From contig CAJHZI010000445.1 in NCBI GenBank assembly GCA_905160935.1, forward strand, positions 123,501 to 187,500: a stretch of 64,000 bases of DNA. The letters run 5' to 3'. The notes beneath the pieces are model-generated. The model was not told the DNA's origin. It did not search any database and saw only the letters and a program-made list of their open reading frames with translations. Below are positions 9,390-21,832 of this stretch, piece after piece. The position numbers and the translations under genes were made by a program. This stretch comes from Enchytraeus crypticus. Lineage: Eukaryota > Annelida > Clitellata > Enchytraeida > Enchytraeidae. The number at the start of each line of letters is the position of its first letter. The first letter of the stretch is position 1.

Positions 9390-12375
9390 TATGATCTTTT
9401 CTTTCAGTACTTGGTTGTCAGCCAAAACCTCACCCAGCGAGCTAATGGCCATCCTTCCACCTGGTTACGAAATGCATATTGCTAACCGTGATACCAGAAT
9501 CTCCGGTGCTAAGGGTGGTGGAGTGGCTCTCCTATTTAGGACGCCTTTCACACTCTTAAGTAGTCACTCACATAAATTTTCCAGTTCTGAAGCTATTTCA
9601 GCCACTGCTAAATGTAACTGCCCGTTTAACTTTAAATTTAAATTAAATTTAACTGCACGTTGTTTCAGTGGACCGTCCCCCTTCGTCATCTCCATATGCC
9701 AAACCTTTCTCTATGTTTCTGTCGGAGTTTGCTGCATTGCTTTCCTCTCTCACTGAATCCAAATCTGATTTTGTCATCACCGGTGATCTAAATATTCACG
9801 TTGACCAACCACTTGATCACTCAACCCAGCAATTCAATAGCCTACTCAAATCCTGTAATGCTGTACAGCACGTTAACATTGCCACACACTTGGACAACCA
9901 CACCTTAGATCTTGTCATTACTCCTTCCCAGTCAGCACTAGATCCTACGAGCATTGACATTTTATCACATTCTCCATCTGACCATTTCCCCGTCACTTGC
10001 TCATTCAACCACATGAAATCCCAAACTGTACCTAACACCACTACTATATCTTACCGGAAAATCAATATCATCAATATCGACCAATTTTGCTGGGACCTCG
10101 AGAATTTGACTCTAATCAAGTCGCCTTCTCTTGACCTTGATGAACTTGTACACCAGTACAACTCCACCCTTTCTGCCCTGCTTGACAAGCACGCACCTTT
10201 AACTCGTAAGACTATAAGGGAGTCTAACCCATTTTTCACTCCCGAACTAGCTAAGTTGAAGGCTGCGTGTGGTAGAGCCGACAGGAAGTGGCGCCAAACC
10301 CATGCTGTAGTTTGGAAAACTACTTCCAATCTAAAGTATAAAGAGTATCGTTCTGCCATTGCATCTGCTAAACAACGATACTACTCCACTGTCATCAGCA
10401 ATGCAGTAAACTCCAACAACCTATGGAAAGCAGTCAACACTTTATTGCATAGGTCACCCTCTCCGTCTCTTCTTTCACTTCCTGCTGAGTCACTTCCTAA
10501 ACGGTTTGCTCTTCACTTCTCTGACAAAATCAACCAACTCCGGTCCTCCATCATTCCTCTCATCTCTAGCTCCACACCTCGCTATCCTCAACAAACCAAA
10601 TCAACCGATGAGCAGCTCCATAGCTTCACACCTGTCTCCATTGAGGAGATCACGCAACAAATCTTGACTTCTCCCAAGCACTGTGATCTCGACCCTATCC
10701 CTACTTCTCTGTTGAAGAAGTGTATCCATGTTTTGGCACCTTCAATTTCCACAATTGTTAATTTATCTTTGTCCTCTGGCACTTTTCCACAGTCATTTAA
10801 AAATGCTATTGTCACTCCACTCCTAAAGAAACCCTCGCTGGACAAGGAATCACTCTCCAACTACAGGCCCATATCCAATTTACCATTCATTTCCAAACTC
10901 AGAGAGAGACTAGTCTTTCAAAAACTCTCCACCTATCTCAAGTCCAACGACCTGTTCAACAATCACCAATCTGCTTACACCCAACATCGCTCTACTGAAA
11001 CTGTTCTTCTTTCTGTCTGTAACACCATTACTAACGCCATGTGCACTCAACGTGTCACTGACTTTGTACTCTCGATCTGTCTGCTGCTTTCGAACCATCG
11101 ATCACCAGATCCTCCTACAACGTCTTTCCTCATGGTTTGGTATGCAATGCACTTGCTTGGATTACTTCATATCTCACCGACCGTACTCTTAGCGTCAAAG
11201 TTCAAGAGTATTCCTCTCCGCCTTCCATCCTCAAGTACGGTGTGCCTCAGGGCTCTGTACTTGGTCCTATCCTCTTTAATTTATACACTACTCCACTAAG
11301 CTCCTTGATCTCTTCACATTCATTAGACACTCAGCTGTACACATGCTTCAGCCCCCACTCCTATCCTGATGCTAAGGCTTGTCTACAGCAATCCTTCAGC
11401 AGATATCTTCCTGGATGTCTGCCAATTTCTTGGCACTCAATCCATCCAAGACTGAGTTCGTGCTATTTGGAACACCTCAGCAACTTTCAAAACTGAACGA
11501 GGTGTCTCTGGCTCTCTCTTCCGATGTTTCAGTAACACCAGGTTATTCTGTGAAGAATCTTGGTGTTGTCCTTGACCGCCACCTCTCATTCCTCGAACAT
11601 ATCACTAAAACGTCACAGGCATGTTTCTTTCATATTCGCGATCTTCGTAGAATATGACCATTTTTCTCTCTCGAGACTGCTACTACAATTGGCGCTGCTC
11701 TCGTGCAATCGAAACTGGGTTACTGTAACTCCCTATTTCTAAATCTTCCCAGTTGCGAGATTGATAGGTTGTAGTTTATCCAGATTCCCTTGCAGGTGCA
11801 GTCTTTCGTAGCTCCAAATATTCTCATGTTACTCCAATCCTCAAGTCCTTACACTGGCTCAAAGTTAGAGAACGCATTTTATACAAGACAGTTTCTCTAA
11901 CTTATAAGTCTATTACCACACCTGGTAATAGTTACATGTCCCACTTACTACAAGTGGGACAACCTACCTCCAGGCCCACCAGGTCCTCTAAGTTAGTTAC
12001 TCTTGAGAGGCCGAGCCTTCCTTCACGTAGCAAGCTGTCTAGGCGCTCCTTCCAGCATGCAGATCTGGAATTCTCTTCCTTCCACTCTGCGCACCCCCTC
12101 ATCTATTCTTGATCAGCCTTTCCTACCCCACGAACAGTTTCATAGGCGATTGAAATCTTTTCTCTGCGACTTTTCATATCCACCAAACGTCCACGAACTG
12201 AGTCCAACACGTAAACCTCCATTCCGCTAGTACCCTTCCTTGGACTGACAACCCGGATTTTGGCTCGCACCGTTTATGGACCCCTCACTCCGCTCATCGG
12301 CTTTGATTTGGTATCACAAGTGCTCAATGTTTTCATGGGCAACAGTATCACTCTAATCGTATTGTTGTTGTTGTT
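9390..12375 (+). mobile_element. L2/CR1-like LINE, endonuclease to 3' tail
   Basis: The longest LINE in the window. Endonuclease blocks: TWLS..., LPPGYEMHIANRDTR, GGGVALLFR (9400-9530), then GDLNIHVD (9781), HTLDLVIT (9900) and SDHFPV (9980). A 543-codon frame (9668-11299) continues through the linker FFTPELAKLKAACGRADRKW into RT: TPLLKKPSLD, SNYRPISNLPF, HQSAYTQHRSTETVLLS. Later blocks shift frame: YGVPQGSVLGPILFNLYTTP (11235), KNLGVVLDRHLSF (11550), and the C-terminal SSMQIWNSLPSTLRTPS (12050). At the catalytic site the expected YADDTQ reads as a damaged LDTQLY. The 3' end has the shared GTGCTCAATG...ATCACTCTAAT hairpin and a (TTG)n tail. At least four frame breaks; not active. It lies inside the virus-like fossil. 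Confidence 0.9.
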
Positions 12376-12399
12376 ACTGTCATCAACAAATACTTGACT

Positions 12400-13648
12400 T
12401 GGTAATGTAAGCGCATCATTTTATATTTCAGAAGTCATTTAGGCCTACTGGTTTTAAGATCTTTTACTACTATTTCCAGATACCAATCTATCCAATATTT
12501 TTTGAACTAGTGTCTAGTTGCTTTTTGTGATCAGTGGCGAGTTTCTTAATTAATACTTTACTTCCTTCTGTAAGAGCCAAAGCCCCTATTTCTTCCACAG
12601 ATGATGGCATAGGTTTAGCAATTAAATCCATATTATGTGCAACATAAGAACCAATCTCCTTTAGAGTATCTACAATCCGTAACCTTATATCATATTTCTT
12701 TTGGAGATGCACATAAGATTTTTCTTTATGATCCTATTTAAAGAGACATAGAAGATCTCACCTGGTTTCAAAAATCAGCTTCTCTAATTAAAATATCAAT
12801 AGTAATTTTCTCTCCCATTAAAATGAATTGGTTTACGATCTTGATCTGTAAACCATATCCTAATACTTTATATATCTGGTCTTCCTACAACTGGAAGAAA
12901 TATTAATTCAGGACTTGGTCTCTCTATTACTTTATATGCTGGACTTATTCTTTGTGTAAATGTGTATATAACATTCGATTTCGAACTGTTAACATACCCA
13001 CCAATAATGATATCATAGTGTGTTTACAGACACCAGTAGTGTGTTTACTTTTCTATATCTATTATGTTTGGGGATTGATGAGGACCATGACCTAATTTTT
13101 CATATATAAATCCTTAAGTTTTACCTACTAAATTGTCTACTCCAAAATAGACGGTATAGTGTTCCTTAGATAAGTATTAAGACAAGTATTGTCTTAAAAG
13201 TTGCTTTGTAATAGTCTACTTCAATTTCACAATTTTGTTCTGTGAGCATTATTTTGCATTAATTTCAGCTTAACTCATAAGCACCTTATAAAATGTAATC
13301 ATTTTCCAACTAATAGCCTTCTATGTAGATTACTTACATTAATTTTTTCTGTAATATTTGGTACAGAATTATAAGTACGTGATGATAAAAATGCTGTTTC
13401 ATATTTTTCGCTTGTATTGATGAATATAGGAGGATTTAGAGTTGTGGTAAAGTCTGTTGTATTGCTAGATAATGTTAACTTTGCCATTTACAGTTAATTA
13501 CTCTTTAAAGATTGATCGTGGGTATCCTTACACATAATTTTGCTGACTCATCTAAAATAATAATGGTAATATAAACTCCATTATTACCAGCATGACACGC
13601 GGCAATGTATTCTTCCAATTTTTGCAGTAAATCATTTGCATTATTATA
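12400..13648 (-). other. Virus-like fossil, part 2
   Basis: Several minus-strand coding remnants unlike any transposon here: one at 12488-12712, one over about 12770-13010, one at 13299-13487 and one over about 13505-13648. From memory, two resemble hypothetical proteins found together on invertebrate Polinton/Maverick-like or related dsDNA elements, but I cannot confirm the family. The element is broken in several places and looks old. It is bounded on the right by a mariner-like end at 13649. Confidence 0.35.
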
Positions 13649-13950
13649 CAGGCTGCGTATTAAAAAAATTATGCTAGCAAAATTACGTTAGCTTAGTCAA
13701 TTCTTGATATTTCGCCTTGAAATTTTAGAATTCTCTTGTGGAGTAATTTGCCACAAGCTTGCCAAATTTTGTGAAAATATTTTTAAAGGAACCGGAGTTG
13801 TCCAAGTTTTGCAAACATATTGATTTTTTTTATTTAACACGCAACGTAAAACGTCAATTAGAATCAATTCCTTTTTGAAAATGTGCTGGCCCTGAAAAGG
13901 GCCCTTAGATAATGAGTTAAGTTTTTCAAGCTCCTCTAACCCCATGTCAC
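13649..13950. mobile_element. Mariner-like element, left-end fragment
   Basis: Begins TATA then CAGGCTGCGTATTAAAA and runs parallel to 37707-38000: GAATTCTCTTGTGGAG, CCACAAGCT, AACACGCAACGTAAAACG, AAAATGTGCTGGCCC. The transposase part and right end are absent, so it is a deleted or half element. The minus-strand open frame at 13697-13945 is incidental. Confidence 0.75.
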
Positions 13951-13984
13951 CAGCAATGTGTATATAATAGAATCAATCAAGAAG

Positions 13985-14285
13985 AATTTAACGTCCGGTT
14001 CCTCGCCATAAGGCAATGTCAAGGATGTCAACAAATTCCTTAGTTATCTTTTTATCTTATGAAACTAAATGAATATATTAGCATTTGACGTATTCCATGG
14101 TTACTGATAATAGTAATAATAAAGATTTAGCGTCCGTTTCCTCATACAAGGATGATGTCAGGTACGTCCCCATCACATGTCACTACAAATCAATTCACCC
14201 CCAACGAAACGATCTGAAGAAACATGTGCTGAAAAGAAAGAAGAAGATCCTAAACGGTGCCGGTCCGGTGATCAAAAAAACAGTC
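13985..14285 (-). mobile_element. SINE-like family T (one copy plus an extra tail)
   Basis: The minus strand of 14120-14285 reads TTGATCACCGGACCGGC... GGTGAATTGATTTGTAGTGA and ends CCTTGTATGAGGAAACGGAC then GCTAAATC. A second tail only (GGCGAGGAACCGGACGTTAA) lies at 13985-14030. Both match the copies at 1757-1920 and 37420-37590. Confidence 0.65.
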
Positions 14286-14289
14286 AGGC

Positions 14290-14745
14290 AAGATGAAAAA
14301 AATCTATAGTGGGAAGAGATATGTTTTCAGCCAACAACGGAAAGTGGAAGTAGTAGAACATGAGCGAAGATCAGGAGGCAGAGAGTTCCAAACAGTAGGT
14401 GCGGAGAAAGAAAATGAACGTCTACCTAACGAAGTGAGAATATTAGAAATTTTGAGCAATTTGGCATTTTGATATTGGATTAGGAGATCAGGAAGTAAGA
14501 AGGTTTCCAAAGAGAAGTGTTTTGAAAGTTAACAGAGCAATTTTATACTTAATTCTTTGACCTCAGAAAGAGGTGGCCTGAATCCTTGAGGACAACACGA
14601 CAGACAACACGTGCTAGAGAATTCTAAACGCGTTGCAAACGCATGAGTGAAGAAGAAGAAGGTAAACCGTATAGCAATGAATTGCAATAGTCAATTTGAG
14701 AATGGACTATTGAGTTAGCAAGAATTATGGATGAATTAACTTTAA
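14290..14745 (-). mobile_element. Family L LINE, C-terminal end
   Basis: A minus-strand frame (14304-14510) reads RRSFSFSAPTVWNSLPPDLR, then STFRCWLKTYLFPL and a stop, the classic C-terminus of L2/CR1 ORF2. Upstream sequence to 14745 matches the region encoding SIVHS..DYCNSLLYG with shifts. 5' truncated. Confidence 0.8.
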
Positions 14746-15110
14746 AATTTATAGTTTCTTTAACTGATGTAATCTTTAACGTAAATAAAATGCATGTACA
14801 TTGTTATGTCTAAACTAAGTGAAAGAGAGAGTGTGTCTGATGAAAGAAGAATAGGTGATAAAGAAGTAAATTATGCAATAATAATAATAATTATTATTAT
14901 AATAATAAACAAGAAATAAAAAATAAAAATAATAATAATAATAACTTTCAAAGATTTGGTTTACAAATTTACTGATTTCAGACCATATTTGAAGTATATT
15001 GTATCAATAATTATGTGGCCTCCTTGATTACACGTCGTGAAGTGAACTGACCCAGCAACGAAGATTGATCTAGGTCAGGTCACTTGCTTCCTATAGATTG
15101 GAATTTTTGA
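14746..15110. other. AT-rich stretch with a short AAT microsatellite
   Basis: Contains (AAT)n / (ATT)n runs at about 14876-14945 with an internal inverted pair (ATAATAATAATT / ATTATTATTATA). No coding pattern. A CACGTCGTGAAGTGAACTGA segment near 15031 is unmatched here. Confidence 0.5.
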
Positions 15111-15116
15111 GTTTCG

Positions 15117-15768
15117 CAATGGTCTATTATGCCAAATATCAAGATTTAACAAGCCGCACACTATGCTACTATAGGCAACTGATATGATTGTAGTTCTAAA
15201 ATCAACATTTTCTGCTGTAGTTGAATAAAAGGTCAATAAATATTACAACTTATAGTTAACTTAACGAACTTTAGTTAATTATTTTTGTGTTTATGAGAAG
15301 TTGGAAACGCTGTATAGTCTATAGAATATGTGGTCTATTAATTTAATTAAGCAAATAAATAAATAACAATTGATTGATTTTAATGATACTTTTGTAATCA
15401 GAAATTTAATCCTATCGTATCAGCGTCTGAAATACCTTCGCTTTTGTTATCTTTGAGTTTTTAAGTTCAATTCGAAATAGCCTTACAGAATATACAATGT
15501 TCTACAGTTAGATACTGCACGATTTGTGCATGCGGAAATTTATAAAAGCATTTGTATTGTCTCTAGTGTCTCTTTTTAACGTCGAACATTTTCCTTAGTA
15601 ATCTAATGCCGGCTGGAAAAAGGCTGAGATGAAAATAATTGTGAAGAGTCGGTTGGGCCAGAATCAGGATTCGGTTCGGGTTCGTCCAGTGTCAGGGTTC
15701 GGTTCGACTTGTCCAAAAATCCAGATTTCAGGGTTCGGTTCGGGTTCGGTTCTATTCCCATCTCAACT
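15117..15768. mobile_element. GGTTCGG-rich non-autonomous DNA element, copy 1
   Basis: Aligns over most of its length with 54110-54745 (shared words GATTGTAGTTCTAAAA, CTGCTGTAGTTGAA, GTGTATGAGAAGTTG, GAAAATAATTGT). It ends in a run of GGTTCGG/GGGTTCGG repeats and CCATCTCAA. That end is the inverse of the left end of copy 2 (GAGATGGGAA at 53340). This gives terminal inverted repeats of the type seen in some hAT elements; no transposase is visible. Confidence 0.6.
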
Positions 15769-16620
15769 ATAAGTTATAAATTAGTAACTTTTCAATAATA
15801 CTTTTAAAAGTTCTACAATGAATTCGACTTGGCTGATTATCAAATAAGTTATATATTAGTAACTTACTTGAACATCATTCATGTCGAATTCATTGAAAAC
15901 CTTTGAGCGAATGAATGATTCACGCAAGTCGACTCCTATTATACTGAGTTTTTCAGGACTATGGACTACTTAGTCATGGTATGATGAAATACTCTATGTA
16001 GGCAAAATAATTTAGCTTATTTGTTGTTATGTTTTACATTTAAGCTATTCAGAGCAACTCGTCTGTTTTGCTCCGTTAAATATTCTGATAGATTAAATTA
16101 GATACCATCTAATTTTGCTGACGAAATATATTTACTTGCTCTAATCATAGATTGCACTTAGTAAGATAATGAAGTATGGGGCCATCTAGTTTTTGCTATA
16201 CTTCAGTATCCTAGGAATATGATGTACCTAGTCGCCTGCGAGCAGCTGGCACTTTGTCTTGAAAGTTTAGTCGAATAGACCAGAATATCTAGGACGCCAT
16301 ATTACACATTAATGCACTTAGAGGTCAAAGGTCAAGGTTAGAAAGATAGACTACTAAATATACTGCTGATAACGTTTTGCTTGCTTTGTGATTGGTTTAG
16401 ATGACGCTGCATCATGTAATGATCTCCTGGAATATCCGCCGGACTGTTACGAACGAGAAGATGATATTATATTTGATGTCAACGATCAACCACTGATACA
16501 AACTTATCGTCTACTTGATTCATCCTCACATAATTACTCATTAAGAATGTTTTAGAGCCATAATTAGATGAATTTTGTAAGTTATTTAATATATTCAGGT
16601 ACTGGAAATTTTCCAGTGTT
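15769..16620. other. Stretch with no gene; one imperfect inverted repeat
   Basis: CAATGAATTCGACTTGG at about 15817 is inverted at about 15882 (CATGTCGAATTCATTG) around a 50-bp loop. Two similar AAGTTATA(A/T)ATTAGTAACTT words lie beside it. The rest shows no open frame of interest. Confidence 0.5.
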
Positions 16621-16624
16621 GCGT

Positions 16625-16880
16625 CCAGGACACTGAAAGATAGACTAACCGTTAACTGCACGTGTTGTAAGTGGCGACTAAGCAAGAACTGCAGAAGGCA
16701 ACGAGAAACCACCTCAGAAGCCCTATTTTTCCAAGCTGTAGGCTACATAAGGTAAGATTCAGAGGTACAGCATAGCTTTTTGAAGGGATGAACTCGTTGA
16801 TCTGTGCAGTGCTGTATATGGAGTGTGAAAGCAGACCCTGAGTACCTTAGATCTGCAATTTTGCTGGACACTAAGAGAGT
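16625..16880 (+). mobile_element. SINE family Q copy
   Basis: Shows the conserved core GTTAACTGCACGTGTTGTAA then GTGGCGACTAAG, GCAGAAGGCAACGAGAAACC, CCAAGCTGTAGGCTACATAA, GTTGATCTGTGCAGTGCTGT, and ends near GCTGGACACTAAGAGAG. The core is the reverse complement of that in 30105-30470, 51735-52135 and 61560-61935. Confidence 0.7.
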
Positions 16881-17299
16881 GACTGGAAAATTATGAATAG
16901 AGAATTGAATTATATTCCAGTCTGTCACGACTAGACCCTGTAACATCGGTAAATGTCAGAACAGGATCTAAGCTCTGAATGATCAGAACCCAAATGTCAG
17001 ATCCGAATATTAAATCTTATTCTGGCGTCGATAAACTCGGTATTCTGAGTAGCGACTGTTTTAGAGATGTGAGCTTGTTTTAAAAGAAATGTGTTTTTTA
17101 AACCTTTTTTGTTTTAAAATAACGAATAAAAAACAATAAAAAACATTTTTCTAAAATAATAAAAAAATAACTGAGTTTCTTTTGTAGTTTGTATTGTATC
17201 TCTTGCAAACAACTAATTATCATTATAGAAATTAGAAATGCAGTACTACTAGAATATTTCACAGTTATTGAATATTTATTCTCCAGGAAAATGACTTTG

Positions 17300-17905
17300 T
17301 GATTTACAAATTATAATTTCTTTCAGAAACTATAGTTATTCATAAACGCTATTTATAAATCTAAACTTACAATATACCAAAACAACCTTAGCAATAACAT
17401 GTAGGCACTATGTACTTTGAAGTTGTTACATAAACTTATGCGTTAACACAAACACAATTTTTAAAAAAAACACGGCCAAAACTGTTTTTCTTTTCATCAC
17501 TAGGCCTAACAGATTATAGTTTAATGATTTCATAACGCAATTATTATATCGTCTTAATATATTACTACATATTTTATATATAATAATTGCTATTTCTTTA
17601 AGAAACTGGTTATTCATAAACTCTGTTTATAAATCTAAATATAAAATATACCAAAAAGACTTAGCAATATCATGCAGTTACTTTAGCAATAACATGTTGT
17701 TAGTTACTATAATACTATGTAGTTTTAAAGTTGTAATAGAAACTTAAGCGTTAAAAAACAAAAACAAAAAACTACAAAAAACAATTCAAAAACACAGAAG
17801 AAACATGCTTTTCATCACTAGGCCTAACAGATAATAATTTAATGATTGCTTAATGCAATTATTATATCTTCTTAATATATTATTACATATTTTATGTATA
17901 TTATA
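17300..17905. repeat. Tandem ~290-bp repeat, two units
   Basis: Two adjacent units share, in order, TTTCTTT(C/A)AGAAACT, GTTATTCATAAAC, AATATACCAAAA, TTAGCAATAACATG, TTTCATCACTAGGCCTAACA, and a TTAATATATTA(C/T)TACATATTTTAT end. A third unit resumes at 19035-19240 after a LINE. Very AT-rich and non-coding; the minus-strand open frame at 17426-17617 is chance. Confidence 0.75.
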
Positions 17906-17934
17906 TTCATTTCTTTATTCGTCAAAAAGAGACA

Positions 17935-19030
17935 GGATCAAGATATATCACACATACGATCATAGAACAATCAAAATGCATTATAAGAAACTTAAATGTA
18001 GTTCCTACTAATTCCAGCACTAGCATTAAACTCTTCGTAAATTAAATACCTATTTCTACCATAAGGCCTGCTCTATTGTCCAGAACCTTCGAACAATTTA
18101 TAAGAAATCTAAAACAATCACACAGTTTGACTCTATTTAGGCTGTTTCTAAAGAAATTAAACATAAGTTTAACTCTATGCTTAAAATCCATCTTACCAAA
18201 CCCTATCATAATTGGCTTAACAGATTCCCATTTACGATAGTTAAATAGCTTTCTATAGATACTGTTCCAGGCAACATTTAAATCTTGAATTTGATTGTTA
18301 CTAAGTGAAATACTAACAGTGGCATAGGTTAAAGTGGGCAAGCAATAGGACTCTAAAAGATGTAATATTGTCAGCTCAGTTAAATTAGCTGATTTACTCA
18401 ATATATTATTGCAACTAGAGTAAAATTTTCTAATAATCAAATTTCTAATAATCTAATTTCTAATAACTTTTACCTGCTGTAAAAGTAATACCTAAGTATT
18501 TAAAACATTTTACCCATTTTAATGATTTTTTCATCAGAGACATAGGAGAAATTTCACTGCCGGAACCTAACCCAATCGCAGCACACAGATTTATCTATAT
18601 TGAATTCCAAGAGTAATTTATCAAAACGAAATTGAACTTTGATCTAACATCGTATGTAAACCGTGCACCGTTGGTGAGATAAGAAATAAATCATCAGCGT
18701 ATATAATCATACCAACAAATTGTGCTCCAATGGTACAACCTACATTAAGAGATTTTAAGTCATTAATGCAAGGATCAATAAAGATATTAAATGAAGCCGA
18801 CGATAGGGAGCTACCTTGTCTCACGCCACTTTTAACAGAAGCATTATGAGTATAGGATCCATTCCAACGAACACAGACATTTAACTTAGAATACCAGTAT
18901 TGTAGCACAATTATAATCCATTAAGGAATGCCCTTTATAAAAGACTAGTAAATAATTTAAAGTGAGTAACTTTATCGAATGCCTTCTTTAGATCAAGTGT
19001 AGCCATAAACACACCATTGTCTACAAAATA
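17935..19030 (-). mobile_element. LINE fragment inserted in a tandem repeat
   Basis: The minus strand encodes WNGSYTHNASVKSGVRQGSS with LSSASFNIFIDPCINDL, then the active-site line GMIIYADDLFLISPTVHGLH (18621-18908). In another frame it encodes LTELTILHLLESYCLPTLTY and WNSIYRKLFNYRKWESVKPI (18042-18440). These are RT fingers-to-thumb blocks of a non-LTR element; I am unsure of the clade. It is frameshifted, 5' truncated, and flanked on both sides by the same AT-rich tandem repeat. The fragment at 1-66 is the same family. Confidence 0.8.
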
Positions 19031-19034
19031 TTTG

Positions 19035-19240
19035 TATATGATAATTGTTATTTCTTTAAGAAACTATAGTTTTCCATAAACTCTATTTAGAAATCTAAAC
19101 AAAATATACCAATAAACCTTAGCAATAACATGTAGGTAGGCACTGTGATACTTTAAAGTTGATACAGAACCTTAGGCGTTAAAAAACAATAAAAAACACA
19201 AAAAATACAATTTTAAAAAGCATGTTTTTCATCACTTGAC
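19035..19240. repeat. Third unit of the ~290-bp tandem repeat
   Basis: Resumes with ATGATAATTGTTATTTCTTT, AAGAAACTATAGTT, AATATACCAATAAACCTTAG, GTTAAAAAACAATAAAAAAC and TTTCATCACT, parallel to 17590-17820. Its separation from the first two units is explained by the LINE at 17935-19030. Confidence 0.7.
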
Positions 19241-19359
19241 TGTATATTTAAAATCAGTCAGTGGTTAGAAATAAATTAGATTAAAGTTTAATGAAATTAC
19301 ACTTAGGCTACGCATCGAAGTTGACAAAATAGCTCAAGACACAATTAGTACATAATTAG

Positions 19360-19415
19360 TTTATTCCCCGTGTTGTGTCCGGGTTGTCTAAAGAATTGAC
19401 CAACCGGTGACTGCA
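19360..19415 (+). mobile_element. SINE family S head fragment
   Basis: CCCCGTGTTGTGTCCGGGTT, GTCTAAAGAATTGACC and AACCGGTGACTGCA match the 5' module of S at 3470-3515. The element stops there, so this is a 3'-truncated piece. Confidence 0.65.
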
Positions 19416-21825
19416 TTGAATTGATTTGAATCACGTTTATTTCACTTCGGTAAAATCTTACACCAGAAATACATGGAGATAAAGTGAAAATAAACACAAA
19501 GGTCACGAAGGCACTAACATGTGCCCTTAACACATATAGCAAAATAAATCATATAAAGCCGTTAAAAGTTTATAGCAATGAAGACATTCAATCTAAGCAT
19601 AATATTACTTAACTTCAAATACACCTACACATTAGCAGGAAAAAGTATCTTAATACATTAAAACCTATATACGAATAAAATTTAAAACACCAGCATATAC
19701 AAAATCTTAAAATATTACGTACGTTTGTTTTAATTGTATAACTAATCAGTAATCAACTTAAAATGAACATGCATTACAGTCCCTAGCCTACCAAGAAATC
19801 TAGAAATATATATACAGGTATAACATAGGTTCTGCTATGACTATTGCGTTGTGTTGTCTTATGTTTCTTGTTGTTCTTATAACACTTAATCTCTGAGAAC
19901 CTCTGACTTGGGAAACTAGTGACTCACAGGTATTATTTTATTAATTGACCGACGACTATTTGTATTGTTGCTTCTTACTTGTAAAGCACGATAAAAAGAC
20001 ACATTAATAGAAAACAGTCATTTGTAATATAATCAGGGTTTATTATTATTAATTAATTAGCAATTACAATTCTAGCAAGACATCAATGTTTCTCATCATA
20101 TAATTATTCTAGACAGGCAATATGCTTTCACAGTTATGACCAGTCCCAAATACTACTACTTAAACTTGATATATAAACATATGTATAAATATATATATAT
20201 AAATATCTTTAACTTTTGCTCCATATGAATCTTTATCTCTTCTACTGTTCTACTATCTTTACTCTAAATTCTTTCTGTTACTGTCTGTGACAAACTTCTA
20301 AGTCTTTTCTAAACAGCCCTTGGACTTAGCCAGATTCAACTTGTCTTGATCTCGACTTTAGCTGTTTCTTAACTTCTACTAGACTTTACTCAGCTTGACT
20401 CCCTTCTCTTAGACTGCTCTTTCCTTAACTCTCTTCTCTTAGACTCTTCTTTCCTTAACTCCTTATTCTTAGACTATTCTCTCCCTAACTAACTCTTCTC
20501 CCTCTATTCTCATCTGAGGTCTTTCCATTCCTGCTAAACCGCGCCTTCTTCCTATGTACTGTCCAATAGAATTAATTCATTATATTTAAGATAATATAAT
20601 CCTCCAATCACAGTTCACTTCTTAGTTTGACTTCCGTGATTTATCTTATGATTCCGGCCTTAGATTACACAAACAATTCTCTTTAATCTATTAGACATTT
20701 CAAGACAATAAAACTATCACTCGTGCCATCAGCGATCTCTTAATTGCTTCTCCAGCATTCGGATGAATTCAGACTTACATCTTATAACGTCGTCCATCCA
20801 AATGTCCATTCCTGCATTCTATACTCTCTTTTTTAGGTCAATCACTGGCATGCTCAGGTTATCTAAAGAAATCTATGTCTTAGCTCAACTGTTAACCTTT
20901 CACAACTTGTAGCCTAATCTTTGATGTATCTTTTCATATAAAATATATGATTATATGTTATAGCATTCCAACACTATTGACTAATTCCATAATTAACAGT
21001 ATCAGTAATTCAAGACATAAATTATATCTAATCATGACACGAAATATAAAACATACAATAATTAAAATTACTAAAATAACATTATTCTCTAAGCTACGTA
21101 ATTTACTACTTTGCGTCTATTTCTTACACATACTGCTATTTCGCATTTACCATCATATTATACAGTGCAACCAACTTGATGCTTATATCATTAACAACTG
21201 ACAAACTTGACGTTAAACTTATTTACATATTCGTACCAATCTTTGATTATGTCTGCTTAGACGACATCTAGTGTAAATTACAGTTTCACTGTGGTGACAC
21301 CCAATGTATATCTTTAGGTGAGACCCTTTTGATTTGAACATTAACACTCAGTTTCAACTAACAATAAAGTAATATCAATAATCCAAACGTTATCTTAACT
21401 CGATTAAACCCGAAGTACTAATTTACAAGGTTTACACTTAATGAAATCTTTAAGTCTACAGTTGCTACTACATAATATTTCATTGTTTATTGGGGAGCGA
21501 ATACTCCCTGTACCTCTTTTATAATAACAATGTACAGCCGACGTATTTCAGCTACAGTGTAGTCCCTACACCTGTATAAATAATCACATATCTATACCGT
21601 ATTCGTGGTTCCCGCATTCTAAATTACCCTGATAGATTTACGGCTTGATTGCTTTATTGACATACCACACGTGTGAGTTTATACGGACCCAAGATGACTA
21701 TGAAACTTAACTATATTATATTTATTCAACATATTATTTAAACTAGAAATACGATTATGGTAACACAGGTATATATATTTCTAGATTTCTTGGTCACTTA
21801 CCGTACTTTAGTCACTTTTGGTACT
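19416..21825. other. 2.4-kb AT-rich stretch without a recognised gene
   Basis: No frame here has protein-like composition; the 84-codon frame at 20947-21201 is AT-driven. A pyrimidine-rich zone at about 20395-20490 holds roughly three imperfect ~30-bp repeats of the form TTCTCTTAGACT.CTCTTTCC then TTAACT. It could be old LTR or intergenic sequence, but I cannot tell which. Confidence 0.4.
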
Positions 21826-21832
21826 GGATTTA

